From Lojkania enalia (Eukaryota > Ascomycota > Dothideomycetes > Pleosporales): a stretch of DNA of 64,000 nt. Positions within the stretch are counted from its first letter, which is position 1. Every line of letters starts with the position of its first letter. The stretch lies in contig ML986594.1 in NCBI GenBank assembly GCA_010094045.1, forward strand, positions 71,228 through 135,227. The letters run 5' to 3'. Both the position numbers and the translations under genes were made by a program. The notes under the pieces were generated by a model, which was not told the DNA's origin, searched no databases, and saw only the letters and a list, made by a program, of their open reading frames with translations. Shown piece after piece: positions 1-11,998 of this stretch.

Positions 1-286
1 GTTGAACTGTACAGGTTGCTAGAGGATAGTTTGTAGGACGATATTTTGAAACTCCGGAGGCCGAAGAGTGGGACCGAGGATTGCGAAAAGAGAACCATAA
101 TTTAAGCTAAGCCTAAATTGGTACTAATAGCCCATGGTCATGGGATTTTTATATGTAAATGAAGGATAGGCTGTAATGGCATCACCAAATCTCGAATACT
201 GCCAAGCCCTATGTATCTGAGATTTTGGATTTCATATTCTTCCTGAGACGGCTGTGCATCCCAAAATAGTAACCAAGACACATGCG

Positions 287-295
287 TATAAATAA
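287..295 (+). promoter_or_regulatory. Candidate TATA box of the metallopeptidase gene
   Basis: A TATAAATAA motif lies about 140 bases upstream of the chosen ATG at 434 and is followed by a pyrimidine-rich leader, a usual layout for a regulated fungal gene. Assigned by motif and position only. Confidence 0.4.
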
Positions 296-433
296 TGAAG
301 AGGCTCTTCGATTCTGTACTAATATATCCTCATCTTCTCATCCCTATTTGTAGCCAACCTTCGTTTGAGATTCCTATCCCCAGTACCCTCCGCATCGGAT
401 ACATTCTTTCTCTACCTTCTCATTCATTTCAAT

Positions 434-1707
434 ATGCGTCTTGGATCCGTCTCTAGAGCAGGACTGTGTCTATTGCTTCTCGCCGCACCAGTGTGTTCGC
501 AAGCGACATGGTGGATCGATAAAAGCTGTGATAAACACTTTCCGGATGGCGAATTGCACAAGATGATGGAGGAAGTAGTAGACACAGCCAAACTTATCAG
601 AGATCGCTTGATCCGTTCTGAGACGGATGAACCGGATGCACACCGTGGTTTTGAGACGTTGTTCAAATTTAAAACTTCGACGAAGGACAATGAAGACCAA
701 CAAAGATTGCGAAAGTTTCAAAGTTCGTACTGTAGTGTACTTGCAAGGCAGCCTCACTGATGCTTCTAGGCATTATTGGAGGATTTGGAGGATTCGACTC
801 CTATCCACTTTCAGAGTTCAAAAAGACTGGCGACGGTGCTCTCGACCGGAGACTTTCGAGGGTCCGTATCCATTGTGATAACGGTGATCGCTGGGAACTT
901 GTCAAAGACGGTGAGGAAACTATTGAACCAAAGGTGCCGAAAAATTCAGAAAGAAAGCCGGAGGATCAGGAGTTTTTCGACACAGTCAACAAGATCTGGA
1001 TAAAGGGTGATGTCAAGTGCGGAAAGCTTACAGACAAAGAGCCGCTAATGCAGACTGCACGCTGGTCGGGTGAAAGCGACCACGATGTGCCAAAGGGTAC
1101 AGAGATAAAAGGCCGTTCCACCATAACTGTAAGGGCAGCCAACCCTAAAGTTGAGTCCAAGGCTAACATATTCTGGATTTGCGACCACTGGCTCAACCTA
1201 AAAGATCGTCTCAACTTATTCAAAGACATTCCGACAGAAAAGACTCTTTCCTGGTCTAAGAAGGCCAAGGAATCTATCCACAATCTAAGATTCGTCGGTA
1301 GCATGGCCTTGTTTCATGAGCTCACTCATACGCTACCGCACAAGAGTACGTTTCATTATATATGTCGCTCTGTAGTCCGGATACTAATTTTTTTTCTAGC
1401 TCGAGACTTCGAATACTCGAGTAGAACTTGGAGCCTCGGGAAAGATAAAGCATTCATGAATGCAGATAGCTATGGTATCCTAGCAGTCATTTTCCGATCT
1501 ATGGAGCGTAAATTTGCTTTGAACAGGGACCACCCAGAAGAAGGTACTCTGCATAAATACAAAGATATTCCGGACCGAGTAAAGCATACAAAAAGGAGCA
1601 AGTTAGAATCAAAGTGGTTGCCAGATGAGAGAGATACTGTCCTATCGTGCGAAGATAGACATAACACTACTGATACAGGGCTGCGTTGCGAACGTTTTAT
1701 AGCGTAA
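434..1707 (+). CDS. Secreted HExxH zinc metallopeptidase, M35/lysine-specific endopeptidase-like
   Basis: The chosen ATG at 434 opens with a classic signal peptide (MRLGSVSRAGLCLLLLAAP, cleavage near VCSQA); the reading frame is open further upstream but has no ATG there. A short first intron ends at the acceptor 768-769; its donor is probably 723 (47 nt), with 732 or 735 also keeping frame. A second intron is clear at 1346-1399 (54 nt, TACTAAT branch, CTAG acceptor). The mature part carries the zinc motif HELTH inside ALFHELTHT, and about 40 spliced residues later NADSYG, which fits the Asp...Tyr-Gly third-ligand region of aspzincin-like peptidases. The protein should be an extracellular protease of about 390 residues. 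The family is inferred from motif order; exact substrate unknown. It sits at a gene-poor margin of the window, as many host-interaction genes do. Confidence 0.75.
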
Positions 1708-2051
1708 GTCCTCGTAGATACCATTTATACTACTTTAAATAAAGTATATTCTATCTCGCATGACATACGCCAACTATATTTTCAAAAGTCTTCATTTCAA
1801 ATTATTAAATAAAGCGCAGAACCTTGGTTTGCTAATGAATGTGATTCGCGAACTCGCAGACTCACCGTACTCTTGATGTCAACCCTGACATAACACGTCA
1901 CCAAGTTCACGACAGCAGAATTCAATTACTTGTTCTTGTACACTTTCATCTAAGGATAAATACTTCCCGATATCCAATACAGATATTACTCAAACTTCAA
2001 GTCTTAATTCTTCCCTACAAATATCCCCTTACCATAAAACTAGAGCCACAA
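1708..2051. other. Intergenic, 3' flank of the peptidase gene
   Basis: No open frame of note. AT-rich stretches around 1735-1830 are compatible with the 3' end of the peptidase transcript; the second half may be the leader of the small ORF that follows. Confidence 0.5.
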
Positions 2052-2372
2052 ATGAATAATATATCCTCATCCACCAACCCTCTGCACCAGAACTCCTCCT
2101 CATCCGAACAATCTAACAATTCTGAGCAGCGTTTCAGAAGTTTTCGTATTGTTGCCACTCCGCTTGCAGATTTCACTTTCGAAGAGTCCTTAGCATGGTA
2201 CGTTGACGAGGTTGAGCGACTACAATATGCGGACAGACGCCACCCCATGGTGAGAGGTGCGATAGACGCTCTGCTAAGGATTGGAGGAGAGCTGCGGAGC
2301 GCGTTGCGGGCGGCACAGGGGGAAATGATGGGTGGAGTTTTAGATTCGGGGCCTGAAGGAGAAAGAGGGTAG
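2052..2372 (+). CDS. Small hypothetical protein, 106 residues
   Basis: A single uninterrupted frame with an ATG start (context ACAAATGA). The N-terminal 30 residues are Ser/Asn/Gln-rich and look disordered. The rest is mixed, with an acidic-aromatic stretch (FEESLAWYVDEVERL) and an amphipathic helix-like segment (AIDALLRIGGELRSALRAAQ). No signal peptide, no Cys pattern, no family recognised. The helical, charged composition looks more coding than its surroundings, but the length is short enough to be chance. It may be an orphan gene of the gene-poor arm. Confidence 0.35.
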   Translation: MNNISSSTNPLHQNSSSSEQSNNSEQRFRSFRIVATPLADFTFEESLAWYVDEVERLQYADRRHPMVRGAIDALLRIGGELRSALRAAQGEMMGGVLDSGPEGERG

Positions 2373-3393
2373 GAGTGATTAAAATAGGGCTCCTATTAGA
2401 GGGGGCCTCGTATAGATGAATCCACGTATGTGATGGGTTTGGGTTAAATAAAGACGATGCGGTGTCACAGGTGAATAGGAGCGACAATGTTTGTTGATTA
2501 TTCATTCGACTCGTTTACGCAGTCACTTTATATTCCTGTTCAATGCGCATGTGGTTGGTAACACTCCCTCATGTCTTATAAGAAATCCTCAAATTCACGC
2601 AACGGCAATCACAGAGCTACGATCGCCTTTCGAACCACATTTTCTAGTGCAACGCTTACAAATATAAGCAAACAGGCTCAACGCACTCGCATCATTCGCC
2701 TCGGACGTCCTCAACCACACATCTCTAATTCGGTAAAAGTCTTGCACTTTCAACCTTGTCCTTTCCATCTTTGTTCTAGACAAAGCTTATAGTCTCACTA
2801 TACAAATTCTTTAATGGATACACGCCACTAGGAAAATACAAATTGCCTTCGCGGCCGACAATCCTCTTTGCAAGGTGGGTTCTCCGGACATTTATGAACC
2901 CATACTGAACTTTGACGTAGTGAATTAAGCGTGTCGAATCCACCACGTGATGATCTGATGGAATATGCGTACGCAACTCGATTAAATTACTAGGTAAGGA
3001 TATATGCTGGATTATATGTAACAAGCATTGATTTTACGCTTGACGTAACAAGTTTTAATTTGAAACGAGGTTGTTTGAGATCGATATCATGTGGACATTC
3101 ATCGAGATCGAAGGATCCCTTCCAAACGTCCCCCAGCTACCGACCCACCCAGCGCCATTTCCCCCTACCCTGCTCGAATTCAGGCTTTGACAAATTCCAC
3201 GTCCAATATTATCACAGGAAATCTGAAACGAGAAATGCACATTGGTAAATTTATACATCACGAAACATGGCCAACAAAAAAAATGCGCGAAGAGCATTCA
3301 TTATAATACACGAGATCGACAGAGCAACACATTAAGATCTCGCCCACCCTCCCCATCCGTACACGGCCGTGATGACTTAACTTTTTTTTTTTT
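2373..3393. other. Intergenic, about 1 kb
   Basis: Several short open frames on both strands, none with a domain, a good start context or splice sites joining them. A T-run at about 3380-3393 directly abuts the stop of the CFEM gene and, read on the minus strand, is an A-tract downstream of that stop. Confidence 0.5.
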
Positions 3394-4016
3394 TTACAAA
3401 GCGAGCAGAGCTAAAGCGGCAGCGCCGAGGACAACGGGTGCCTGAGTCGCGGCAGCACCACCAGTGAACTCGGTAGGCGTTGGCGTGGTCGAAGACATAG
3501 TGGCATTTCCAGTCGGGGTGGGCATGCTCATGGACTCAGAGGTCGGAGCCTCAGACGTAGGAGCCTCAGAAGAAGGAGCTTCGGACGTAGGCTCGGGAGT
3601 GGGCTCGGCGGTAGAGCTCTCAGGCGCCTCAGTGGACTCGGGGGCCTCGCTCGAAGAGGCGGCCGAGGATGCAGACTCGGTGGGGGACGGGATGGAAATG
3701 GTGACGCCGGCTGAGGCACAGGTTCCCTCGACGGCGGAGATGGCGGCTTGTTCTTCTTCGGGGGTGCATGCGTCTTGCACACAGGGTGTTACGACGGAGA
3801 AGAGGGTGTCGGCTTGCTCGCAGTGGCAGGCGAAGTCGGTGATGGAGGGGCAGCCATCATTTTGAAGGGCATCGAGGAAGCACGATGTCTATACATGTTA
3901 ATGCTAAGTATAATATGCATTAGGGCAGAGCGTACGGAGCACGGTGGGAGGAGGTCGAGCTGGGCGGTGGCGATTGAGGCTAGAGCCAAGGTAGCCGCGG
4001 CAACGAAGGTCTTCAT
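3394..4016 (-). CDS. CFEM-domain GPI-anchored cell-wall protein
   Basis: Two exons: 4016-3936 and 3888-3394, separated by a 47-nt intron (3889-3935; donor GTACG, acceptor TATAG), giving 191 residues. Residues 1-19 are a signal peptide (MKTFVAAATLALASIATAQ). The spliced CFEM domain follows at once and has all eight cysteines (PPC, TSC, DGC, FAC, HC, TPC, DAC, GTC) plus the Asp in ITDFAC that in characterised CFEM proteins contacts haem iron. Residues about 95-165 are a Ser/Thr/Pro/Glu-rich stalk with repeated SEAPTSEAP-type units. The C-terminus is a hydrophobic tail (APVVLGAAALALLAL) after small residues, the GPI-addition signal. Expected at the cell wall or plasma membrane, in haem/iron capture or host contact by family analogy. 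The domain appears only after splicing, which supports the intron. Confidence 0.93.
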
Positions 4017-5054
4017 TTTGATTCAAGTATTGAGGCGACGAAGCGAATGTAGGGGTACAATTTCGAAAATGTGGACGCAGATGGCTCAGAATGGCTGCAA
4101 TTCGTGTACGAGAGTGGCTCAGTTCTCCATGCGGAGGTGCAACGCCTTATATATGGAATCGAGGAGTGGTCGGAGACTGGAGTCTGGTAGTCTGGGGCGC
4201 TCCCCTGTCGGCGTCACATGTAGAGCCATTATGCGGTCCTTTGCAAGCTCGGGGAGGCCGTAGAAACTGGGCAGACGGCGCTTTCTGCCGCGACGATGTG
4301 GAGAATCCTGGCTGGACTGGACTTCACCCCCGCAGAACGTCCGAATGAGGTCGAGATCCTCGAGGAGCAATTGCCTCCACGGTGTTGGTGGACAAAGCAG
4401 TTCCCTGTACCGTCGAAGGAAGTTTATTGCTTATGGCGCCGGCGAAGCAGGACATTGGCCGCCATTGGTCGCTGGTGAAACGTTGTTACGTTGAAAATAT
4501 TAGGCGGCGGCGAGGAGGCGGGCGAGAAGGTCGGGGATAAACTCGAAAGAGAACAAGCTCAATGCCCCGGACGCCACTACAGGAGAGTGAATGAACGTGA
4601 TTGGCCAAACCCCTCTTCCGTGGCGCCGATCGTGGCGGCCTCGTCCGGACGCCAACCGAAATCGGACCGGCCTGCGCGCAAATCTGGGGAGAGGTTGAAG
4701 CCGTTGCGTCTACACGGATCCAGCACCGTTCAGCTTCAGCAATCCTGTCGACTCGAAAAGGATGCGTGGCGGGTGCTTCTTACGCTTGATGAGGAATTGG
4801 GCCACTCTTCGGTCGGTAACAAGAAAGGGATGCAGAACTGTCTTCCAAGCTTGCGTGACTTCAGAACCAGAACGGGCATCCCTTTTAAGCTATTCCTCCG
4901 GGCCGGTATGGCGAAGCCAGTCAAATGAGTAAAAGTCCATGCCGGGGTATGAAAAGAGAAGGATTCAGCCAGGTTCAGTCGCATATCATGTGATTTTCAA
5001 CCAGTCGGATGCTAGTAGACGCAATCACGGTCGTGTTGCGTCCGGATGTTTTAC
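4017..5054. other. Upstream region of the CFEM gene, no supported gene
   Basis: Moderately GC-rich. Open frames occur on both strands (the longest at 4491-4928, plus) but show no domain, have low-complexity charged composition and lack splice partners. Treated as promoter and intergenic DNA. Confidence 0.5.
4145..4153 (-). promoter_or_regulatory. Candidate TATA box of the CFEM gene
   Basis: On the minus strand this reads TATATAAGG, about 130 bases upstream of the CFEM ATG. It fits a highly expressed or regulated wall-protein gene. Motif and spacing only. Confidence 0.45.
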
Positions 5055-5427
5055 CTAGGTGGCTCGATGGGCATCAAGTGGTGTGGAACATGTCCAGCGC
5101 CTCAGTCCACCTACAAGGATAGTGCCGGGGCATGGTGTTCGCGCACAGGGGCGCCGTACCTGCATCCGTCATTAACGTACCATGGTACGTAATATGGCCG
5201 AGCTCGTGGAATTGGACGACAATTGCATGGCCATCTGGTCCAAATCCCGTCCCACGGTTCTCGTAGAGTCTTGGAGGCAAAGGTACAATAGACGTGAGTC
5301 TGTAGGGCACCTCTCTCATGCAGTTTGTTTCGTGTTCGTGACACCCTAGTCCAGCCCCGTACGCGGGTCGGCTCTCTAGACGAACGCATCCTCGGCAGCA
5401 TGTGCTTCTAGCCGTGTCAGCAGTCTC
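5055..5427 (-). CDS. Possible HExxH-containing ORF or gene fragment
   Basis: The minus-strand frame is open from 5427 to a stop at 5074, and would end at 5055 if a 70-nt intron (5111-5180, donor GTACGT, acceptor TTGTAG) is removed. It contains FHELGHITYHG, a zinc-metallopeptidase-like HExxH, preceded by a protein-like stretch with several Cys (GLGCHEHETNC) and GTGFGPDGHA. No signal peptide or convincing first exon is visible: the only in-frame ATG (5319) lies inside the apparent domain, so an upstream exon is missing or the gene is broken. A five-residue motif can arise by chance. Family not assigned. Confidence 0.28.
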
Positions 5428-8400
5428 TCAGGTCCTGTTATGTGCCGCTCCATGTTTTGGGAAATTGCCATGTTGCGATGATCCTCTTGGGATGACGATC
5501 AAAACATCCATCAATGACGTCCGCAAATTGTGTGATGGAAAGTTGTATGATCGTGTGAGTTACAGAGACTCGGGTAGCAAGAAGAAATAATGGAGTTGGA
5601 TGATGAGTGTTCCTTGCTCCAACCGCAACGAGCTAACCGAAACCAAAGTAAAAGTATAAATCTGGAAGTAACGAGATAAAACGCTGCTTTTCTGATGTCG
5701 TATATATGCTCTCTAACGCTTAGCGATCTGGTATTGCATATTGGTGCATATGAAGTGTCAAAGTAATTGGGCGAGCGACATGTGGACATATGTGTTGATG
5801 AGCTAATAAAATATACAGCAACTTTAGAAGCATACGAAAATGTAATTAGACAAGTATAAAGATCTTAGAAGCGCTGATACATACTAATATTTGAAGTTAG
5901 TTTCATATGATTGAAATGAACTTAAGTGTAATTATACGCTTTGCCGCATCGTGGATGTGGGCAGACAGCCTAATACCTCAGAAGAGGTAGTGTTTATCGG
6001 GGAGTTGGCACGTGATTGTTTGCGCCTATTCAGGACCTTAGTGGAAATAGCAAATACCGTGCTAAGCGAAAATTGCATGTCCAAAGAAACTAGAGTCAAG
6101 GTTTATTGAGACATCTAAGAATGTCGACTCATAGATGTCTCCACGCTGTGGGTTTTTTTTTTTTTTTTTTTTTGAAATGCTTGATCCCTCCGGAGCGGAT
6201 GACACGGTGGAGTTTGGGTTGTAGGCAGGCGCAAATTTGTTTTCATGCCCGTTTTCGGGACGCAAGGCTCCTAGGCACAATAAAAAGAGGGCCTGGAATT
6301 CCTATTGGCTCATACCAATATGTCAACTCAGCCTAAGGTGGAAGAATGGTTATTGAAATTTAACTATAAGTTCGAAGTCTAGAGAAGAATGCACATCCCT
6401 TTGAGATCTGCGAAAGACATAAGTGGAAGTGACTAAAGATTGTTGATATACCTCAGGCGTACTAAGCCTAGATCAATCCCAAGGGATGGGCAAGCGAAAT
6501 TGACATTGCTAGCTTTGTCTAGTTCATGTGTGAAAAGAACTCTACCTGTCAATAGACGTAAGAGTAAGAGAAAAAAATCGTTTACTAAATGTTATTATTC
6601 GCGACATATTCATTGAAACCTCCAATCGAGAGTAGTAGTAGGATTTCGATTAGACGTCAGAAGTGGCCGTGGCTAAGAGATTGAATTGGCTATTAGTAGA
6701 TTGTAACTATTTATGTCCAATGTGACGTATATTATAATCTGCACAAAACAGTCAACAAGTCGATATTATTCTGGCTCCAATCACTTGCATGATTCGTATT
6801 CGAAGGCCAAAGCACATTTTCCCCATAAAATTAGCAAATATCTCGAGAAGTGAATTAACAGGGTCTCTACCTCAAGTAACGGAAGCAACGCGTTACCCAT
6901 CTCGCGACCGAAGCATATCAAAAGACGCATCTTCATACTCTTATTTTTGGCGTATAAATGTACTATTCTAGGCGCTCACAAATTTGGAAGGTGAACTAGT
7001 GGCGCATTATTCTAGGTCGGCAACTCGGCGTTCATATGGAAGTCGGTACAGTGATTTTGTTTTGTAACCTGTTTATATCAATTGAGAAGCTGGTAGCGAC
7101 GGGGGGTTCTCGGGACCGATTTTAGTATTGTACTCCGGGGAGGTTCGGATGGCGTAGTGCGAATCGGGAACACGGGATCCCGAGTAAAACGGGTATTTCG
7201 ACGACTCCGAAGCGAAAGGATAATACGATATCAAATTGAAAATCATTCCACACATGTGTTGGTCTAATAACAAAAACCACGGGTTTGAGCATTCGGATGA
7301 TCTCAGGGCCGTTTGTGAGATACGAACAGCCTTCTGAATCGTAATTGAGCGACATATACATCTTGGAATGCCGCTACTAGAATTCGAAGAGGGTATTCGA
7401 TCCGAATGGATCCGGATATCGGCAAAAGAGAGACATACGATAGAGATAGAAGAAATTTGAGGACCCGAGTACGCACTGAGCTGAGTCCTGCGCCGGAACG
7501 GGAAGTCGCCGAAGCGGACCAAACGTATCGAGGCGGTTTTTTTTTTGCCGCTTAAGAACGCCTAGGGCGTACGGGACTGGAATACTCTAGTCTCAAGGGA
7601 ATATAGTTAATCGTAGTTGGGCGCTCCAGCGTAATATCCCTTTCCCTTGTTCATTATCAGTAGTGTTCAGTTCAGTTATACTGGGGTCCATCATGGGCTC
7701 TATTGGGAATACTCAGTTCCAATGAAACTCGACCTGTAGCTGCATCGTTTTCGTGCTCACAGCGATGCTGCGTGGGGTCAATACGACACCTGAACACGAC
7801 CCTCCCGTGCTCACTAGAAGCTTGCTGTCGCAGGAGGATTAATGTTTGGGGTGATAAGATACTCTTATCAGCTAAACTGTTCAGCCTCAAATAGTAGCTT
7901 GACGCGTAGAAAATTAGTACAAGTCCCCAAAGAAGTATGAAATTAACCGTTGAGAGTTAGGGTGAATCATTAAACTTCCCTTAGGACTGCAACAGCCGGA
8001 AGATACGAATATTTCAACTTCCGGGGAAAGAGTACACGAAATAAAGGGATATGTTTTAGTGAAAATGAACGTAATCCATCTTTGCTGTTTTAGAATTTGT
8101 TGAGAGATCTAATTCGGATAAGATGTTAAGGAGAGGCTTGAAAGTCATATAAAATGTTTGACTTCACATTTCACAGATACTCCCGAGAGCTGTTGCGCGG
8201 TACGAGTGCTTATAAGGCCTTTGAACGTAGATTATAATCCTAGGTTGAACATAGGACCCCCTGGGCGAATTCGCCAGATCAGAAAAGAGAGGATGATAAG
8301 GAAGCGGAGATAAGGAGATATAATGGGTTTCGATAGCTAACAGAAGAATGAAGTTCGGAGGATGCTCCCAGAGCAGTACTACAAACGATTTAATAAGGAA

Positions 8401-8898
8401 ATAATGATGTTAAGATGTGTCGGTATGACATCGTTGCCCCGCTAAGAGATAAGATTAGTTAAGCCGTGTTCTAGCGAAACGCTGTCCTTAGATACATGCC
8501 GGTCAGTGTATATGTGATATGTATAATATAATTCTTTCCTAAGGAAAAAAAAATTTAGAATAATAGCTTCGATTTCCACTGCAGCGTTCGTTTTGTAGAG
8601 GTAGAACCGGAAAATCATACTCCCGAGCCGGGGTTCGCTAAGAACTAAAGTTCATCGCGCTCGTAGGGACAAAAGACTAAGCTTTCACTTCTGCAACACT
8701 GAGATACCCCGTTCGTTTTGTTATCATTTCCTTCTATGCTTTTCTTCTTCTATATTACTCCCTGAAGGAGTAGTTACTCATACCTGAGGGAGCTGAAGAA
8801 GATACAACTGTGCCAGAGCTCAGTTTTGACCACCGCTCATCCCATTTTCTGCACCGCGCTTTACACCAACAACGACTTTTTCGCCGCTCGGAATCATT
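5428..8898. other. Gene-poor stretch, about 3.5 kb
   Basis: No recognisable gene in any frame. The longest frame (7073-7522, minus) gives no family match that I can see and is riddled with Ser/Ile/Arg. Features seen: a run of about 22 T at 6152-6173 and scattered AT-rich blocks at 5800-5950 and 6540-6780. The last 200 bases hold the PRP46 leader. May contain eroded repeats. Confidence 0.5.
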
Positions 8899-10423
8899 AT
8901 GGCCGAACAAATTGTAAAGAGATCTGCTAAGCGCAGTCGCGAACTATTCGCCGCTGATTTCGCATCGCCCATGGCTCTCGACCACTCTGCAAATCCCGTC
9001 TTCTCAATACAACCGCCTTCCACAGCATCCCGCGACCTTGCCGACCAAATCCGAGTCGCATCACGAATACGCAACAACTATGAACACGTACGGGAACTCC
9101 CACCTGCATTAGCAGCGAAAATGGCAAGCGCAGCCTCAACTGCAGCCGAGCGGCGAAAAAAGATAAAGAGTGCGAACGCGCAGGAGCGCGCATCAGATCT
9201 GAAGATGCAAAAGATGATTGAGGGGATTTCCGAAAGGGCAGATCAAGCGAAGTCAACACAGTCTATGGCATTGACGTTAAGAGCAGGGGGAGGAGGGAAG
9301 GGCGCTGCGCCGAACGCGAATGGACCGACCCTTCTGAGGGATACAGCGTCTTCAGCGCTCGTCAGGAAAGACACGGTCAGGCAGGTGAGGCCAGAATGGC
9401 ATGCACCGTGGAAAGTCTTCAGAGTCATCAGCGGTCACATGGGTGAGGGTTGTCGACACAAATCAAATAGGGACATCTGCTAACAAAACACCAGGCTGGG
9501 TACGCTCTGTTGCAGTCGAACCGGACAACAAATGGTTCGCCACTGGCTCCGCAGACCGTACTATTAAAATATGGGACCTCGCATCTGGCGCGCTCAAGGT
9601 GACTCTGACTGGTCATATTTCAGCCGTTCGCGGTCTCGCCGTATCACCACGACACCCTTACTTATTCTCTTGCGGCGAAGATAAAATGGTCAAGAACTTC
9701 GATCTCGAGCAGAATCGTGTGATAAGGCATTACCATGGACATTTGTCTGGCGTGTACTGCCTGGACTTACACCCAACGGTTGACGTCTTTGCCACTGGCG
9801 GCAGAGACGGCACCGTAAGGCTCTGGGATATGCGCTCTCGCACGGCCATTCACACACTGACCGGCCACAAGGGCACAGTCGCGTCTGTCAAATGCCAGGA
9901 AGCCGATCCTCAGATCATCTCAGCATCTATGGATGGCACCATTCGCCTTTATGATATTGTGGCCGGGAAAACGATGGGGGTACTAACGCATCACAAGAAG
10001 AGTGTGAGGACATTGGCGACGCACCCAAAGGAGTGGACCTTTGCATCTGGCTCCTCCCAATCTATAAAACAATTCAAACTCCCAGACGGCCAACTAATGC
10101 AAAACTTCGAAGGTCACAACGCCATCATAAACACTCTATCTGTCAACGAAGACAACGTCTTATTTTCCGGAGGTGACGATGGCTCAGTAGCTTTCTGGGA
10201 CTGGAAGACGGGCCACTCCTTCCAGAGCTCGCACAGCATCGCGCAACCGGGTTCACTAGATGCCGAAGCAGGCATTATGTGTTCGACGTTCGATCGGACA
10301 GGCTTGCGATTGATTACTGGGGAAAGCGACAAAAGTATCAAGATCTGGAAACAGGATGATGAGGCAACGGAGGAGACACACCCGCTGGACTGGAAACCTA
10401 CGCTTGGAAGGCGGAAATTCTAA
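8899..10423 (+). CDS. PRP46: Pre-mRNA splicing factor PRP46/PLRG1, WD40 protein of the Prp19 complex
   Basis: Exons 8899-9442 and 9495-10423 flank a 52-nt intron (GTGAGG..CCAG); the product is 490 residues. The first 180 residues are a charged, disordered/helical region ending in [16 protein letters not shown], which splices in frame to WVRSVAVEP, the diagnostic entry into the PLRG1 beta-propeller. Seven WD repeats follow, with repeated GH...WD spacing (for example [43 protein letters not shown]). The protein is a core component of the NineTeen/Cef1-associated complex that activates the spliceosome, acting in the nucleus. Length and order match the family. It converges on ORC1 with about 1.6 kb between stops. 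Confidence 0.95.
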
Positions 10424-11998
10424 GAGGCGGGATGGAGGACGAATCGGATGTGTAGCTCTCCGTAAACATACTCGGAATTGAGTTCTGGAATGGGAAATAG
10501 CAGTGTAATATGTATGATGTGCACTCGAAAGAGTATTGGGGCAAGGACCATGATGACTTCGTAGTCTGGGGACCTGAGATATGGGGATAGTGCGTAGACA
10601 GGACTTTTGCAGATCTACGGCTCAATATCAAAGCCCGTCATCTAGACACCGAAAACTCCATCTGTGGTCTTCTCCATCTTTTCCCTCCTTCCCTCCCTCC
10701 TTACCTCTAGCAAACTTTCATAATCCTAACACTCAGACCACCCAACCTTAACTCCTCACTTCTTTCTCCGTCTTCTCCGCCGATTGCCCGCTGCCCCTGC
10801 ACCGCAAGATCCTATAGAATCCTAGCGCCTACGTGCATCACGGAATCGTGCAAAGCAAAGGATCCATCCGCGAGCGTGCCACGCGGTGGCTGGATCTAGG
10901 AATTAAGCATACATATATGTAAGTATCTGACAAAGTCCTCGGATCCTGCGATCCTACGATTGCCAAGGTGCTTCAGGTAGGTAGGGCAGGGGGTAAGGAT
11001 GAATTAGAGTAATGGCGAGGCGCCGAAGCCATCGGGGATGTCGGAGGATGGGGCCGGGTGGGTTGGGGATGGGGTTGAACTAAGATGGGACGGGGAGGGT
11101 TTACTTGCTGTGTACATGTGTGTGTACCTGATGAAGGAAGCGAACCAAGCAAGCGAGAACAGTCGATAGAAAAACCATCCAGGGGGGCGTGCTCTCGTTT
11201 GACAAATAATCACGGTATCCCAACGCCCCATTGCCTCAATCCATTCTCCCCACCTAACAGAGTTTTGGATCGGGGGACTGATGGATCGAGCAGTGGATCG
11301 CCGTGGTTTGGGGGCCGATACTCATCCATCCTTGCCTTGGGGCTGCGCAGTATGCCTAGCACTCTGCCTCTACAAACATAGACCACCCATATTCATCCTG
11401 ACTCGAGCTCGTTCGCGCTGTAAAGAAATGTAACAGACAACACTGTATAGTCCAGGACTCGCATAGCCGGCCGCGATTCCATTCGCGACTTAACTCGCCA
11501 GGAGCATTAGTGTTCCCATCGCATCGTTCGAACCTGAATTACAGTCGAAACAACACGGGACAAGTACAGTGGCAGAAAGGACAATGGAACGCATTGACGC
11601 GATCACGCACATAATTACATGTGTCCTGCGTGGCACGCCTCATGCAAAGCAAAGGCCAAGGCATCGCATCAAATTGTTCCAGAAGCCACAAAACGAACAA
11701 AACATCCCCATTAAAGGAAAAACGCCGTGTTTCCTCAATTCCCCCTCCCAAATTCAGGAAATGTGCACACTGCCCCTGTTAATCGTCGTATCAAAGTCAC
11801 GAGGCACGCCATCGATCGCCCACCTGCACATGCGCGATAGGGCAGACGGATGGATGGGCTTGGGCCCTTTTCTGGAACGCTTACTCGCTAATGTGTGGGC
11901 TTTCAGCACCCGGGCCAATCATTTGCGCAGCATGGCTATCGTATTATTATAGTTGTGGAGAGATATAGGGCCCCTCAGGTGAAAGGCGGTCAATTTGC
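10424..11998. other. Convergent intergenic region between PRP46 and ORC1
   Basis: Nearly 1.6 kb without a supported gene, long for two converging housekeeping genes. It contains a polypyrimidine stretch (about 10670-10720, CCCTCC repeats) and short open frames at 11085-11381 and 11569-11952 that lack any domain. Presumably holds both 3' untranslated regions. Confidence 0.5.

Noticed and set aside
5402..5590. Short Cys-containing frame resembling a secreted peptide
   Set aside because: The apparent hydrophobic leader starts at a GTG; no in-frame ATG precedes it.
7073..7522. 149-codon minus-strand frame, with a second overlapping frame
   Set aside because: Looked protein-like at first, but Ser/Ile/Arg-rich, no family pattern, and frames overlap without a sensible join.
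11569..11952. 127-codon frame between PRP46 and ORC1
   Set aside because: No domain and low-complexity ends; lies in the expected 3' flanks of two converging genes.
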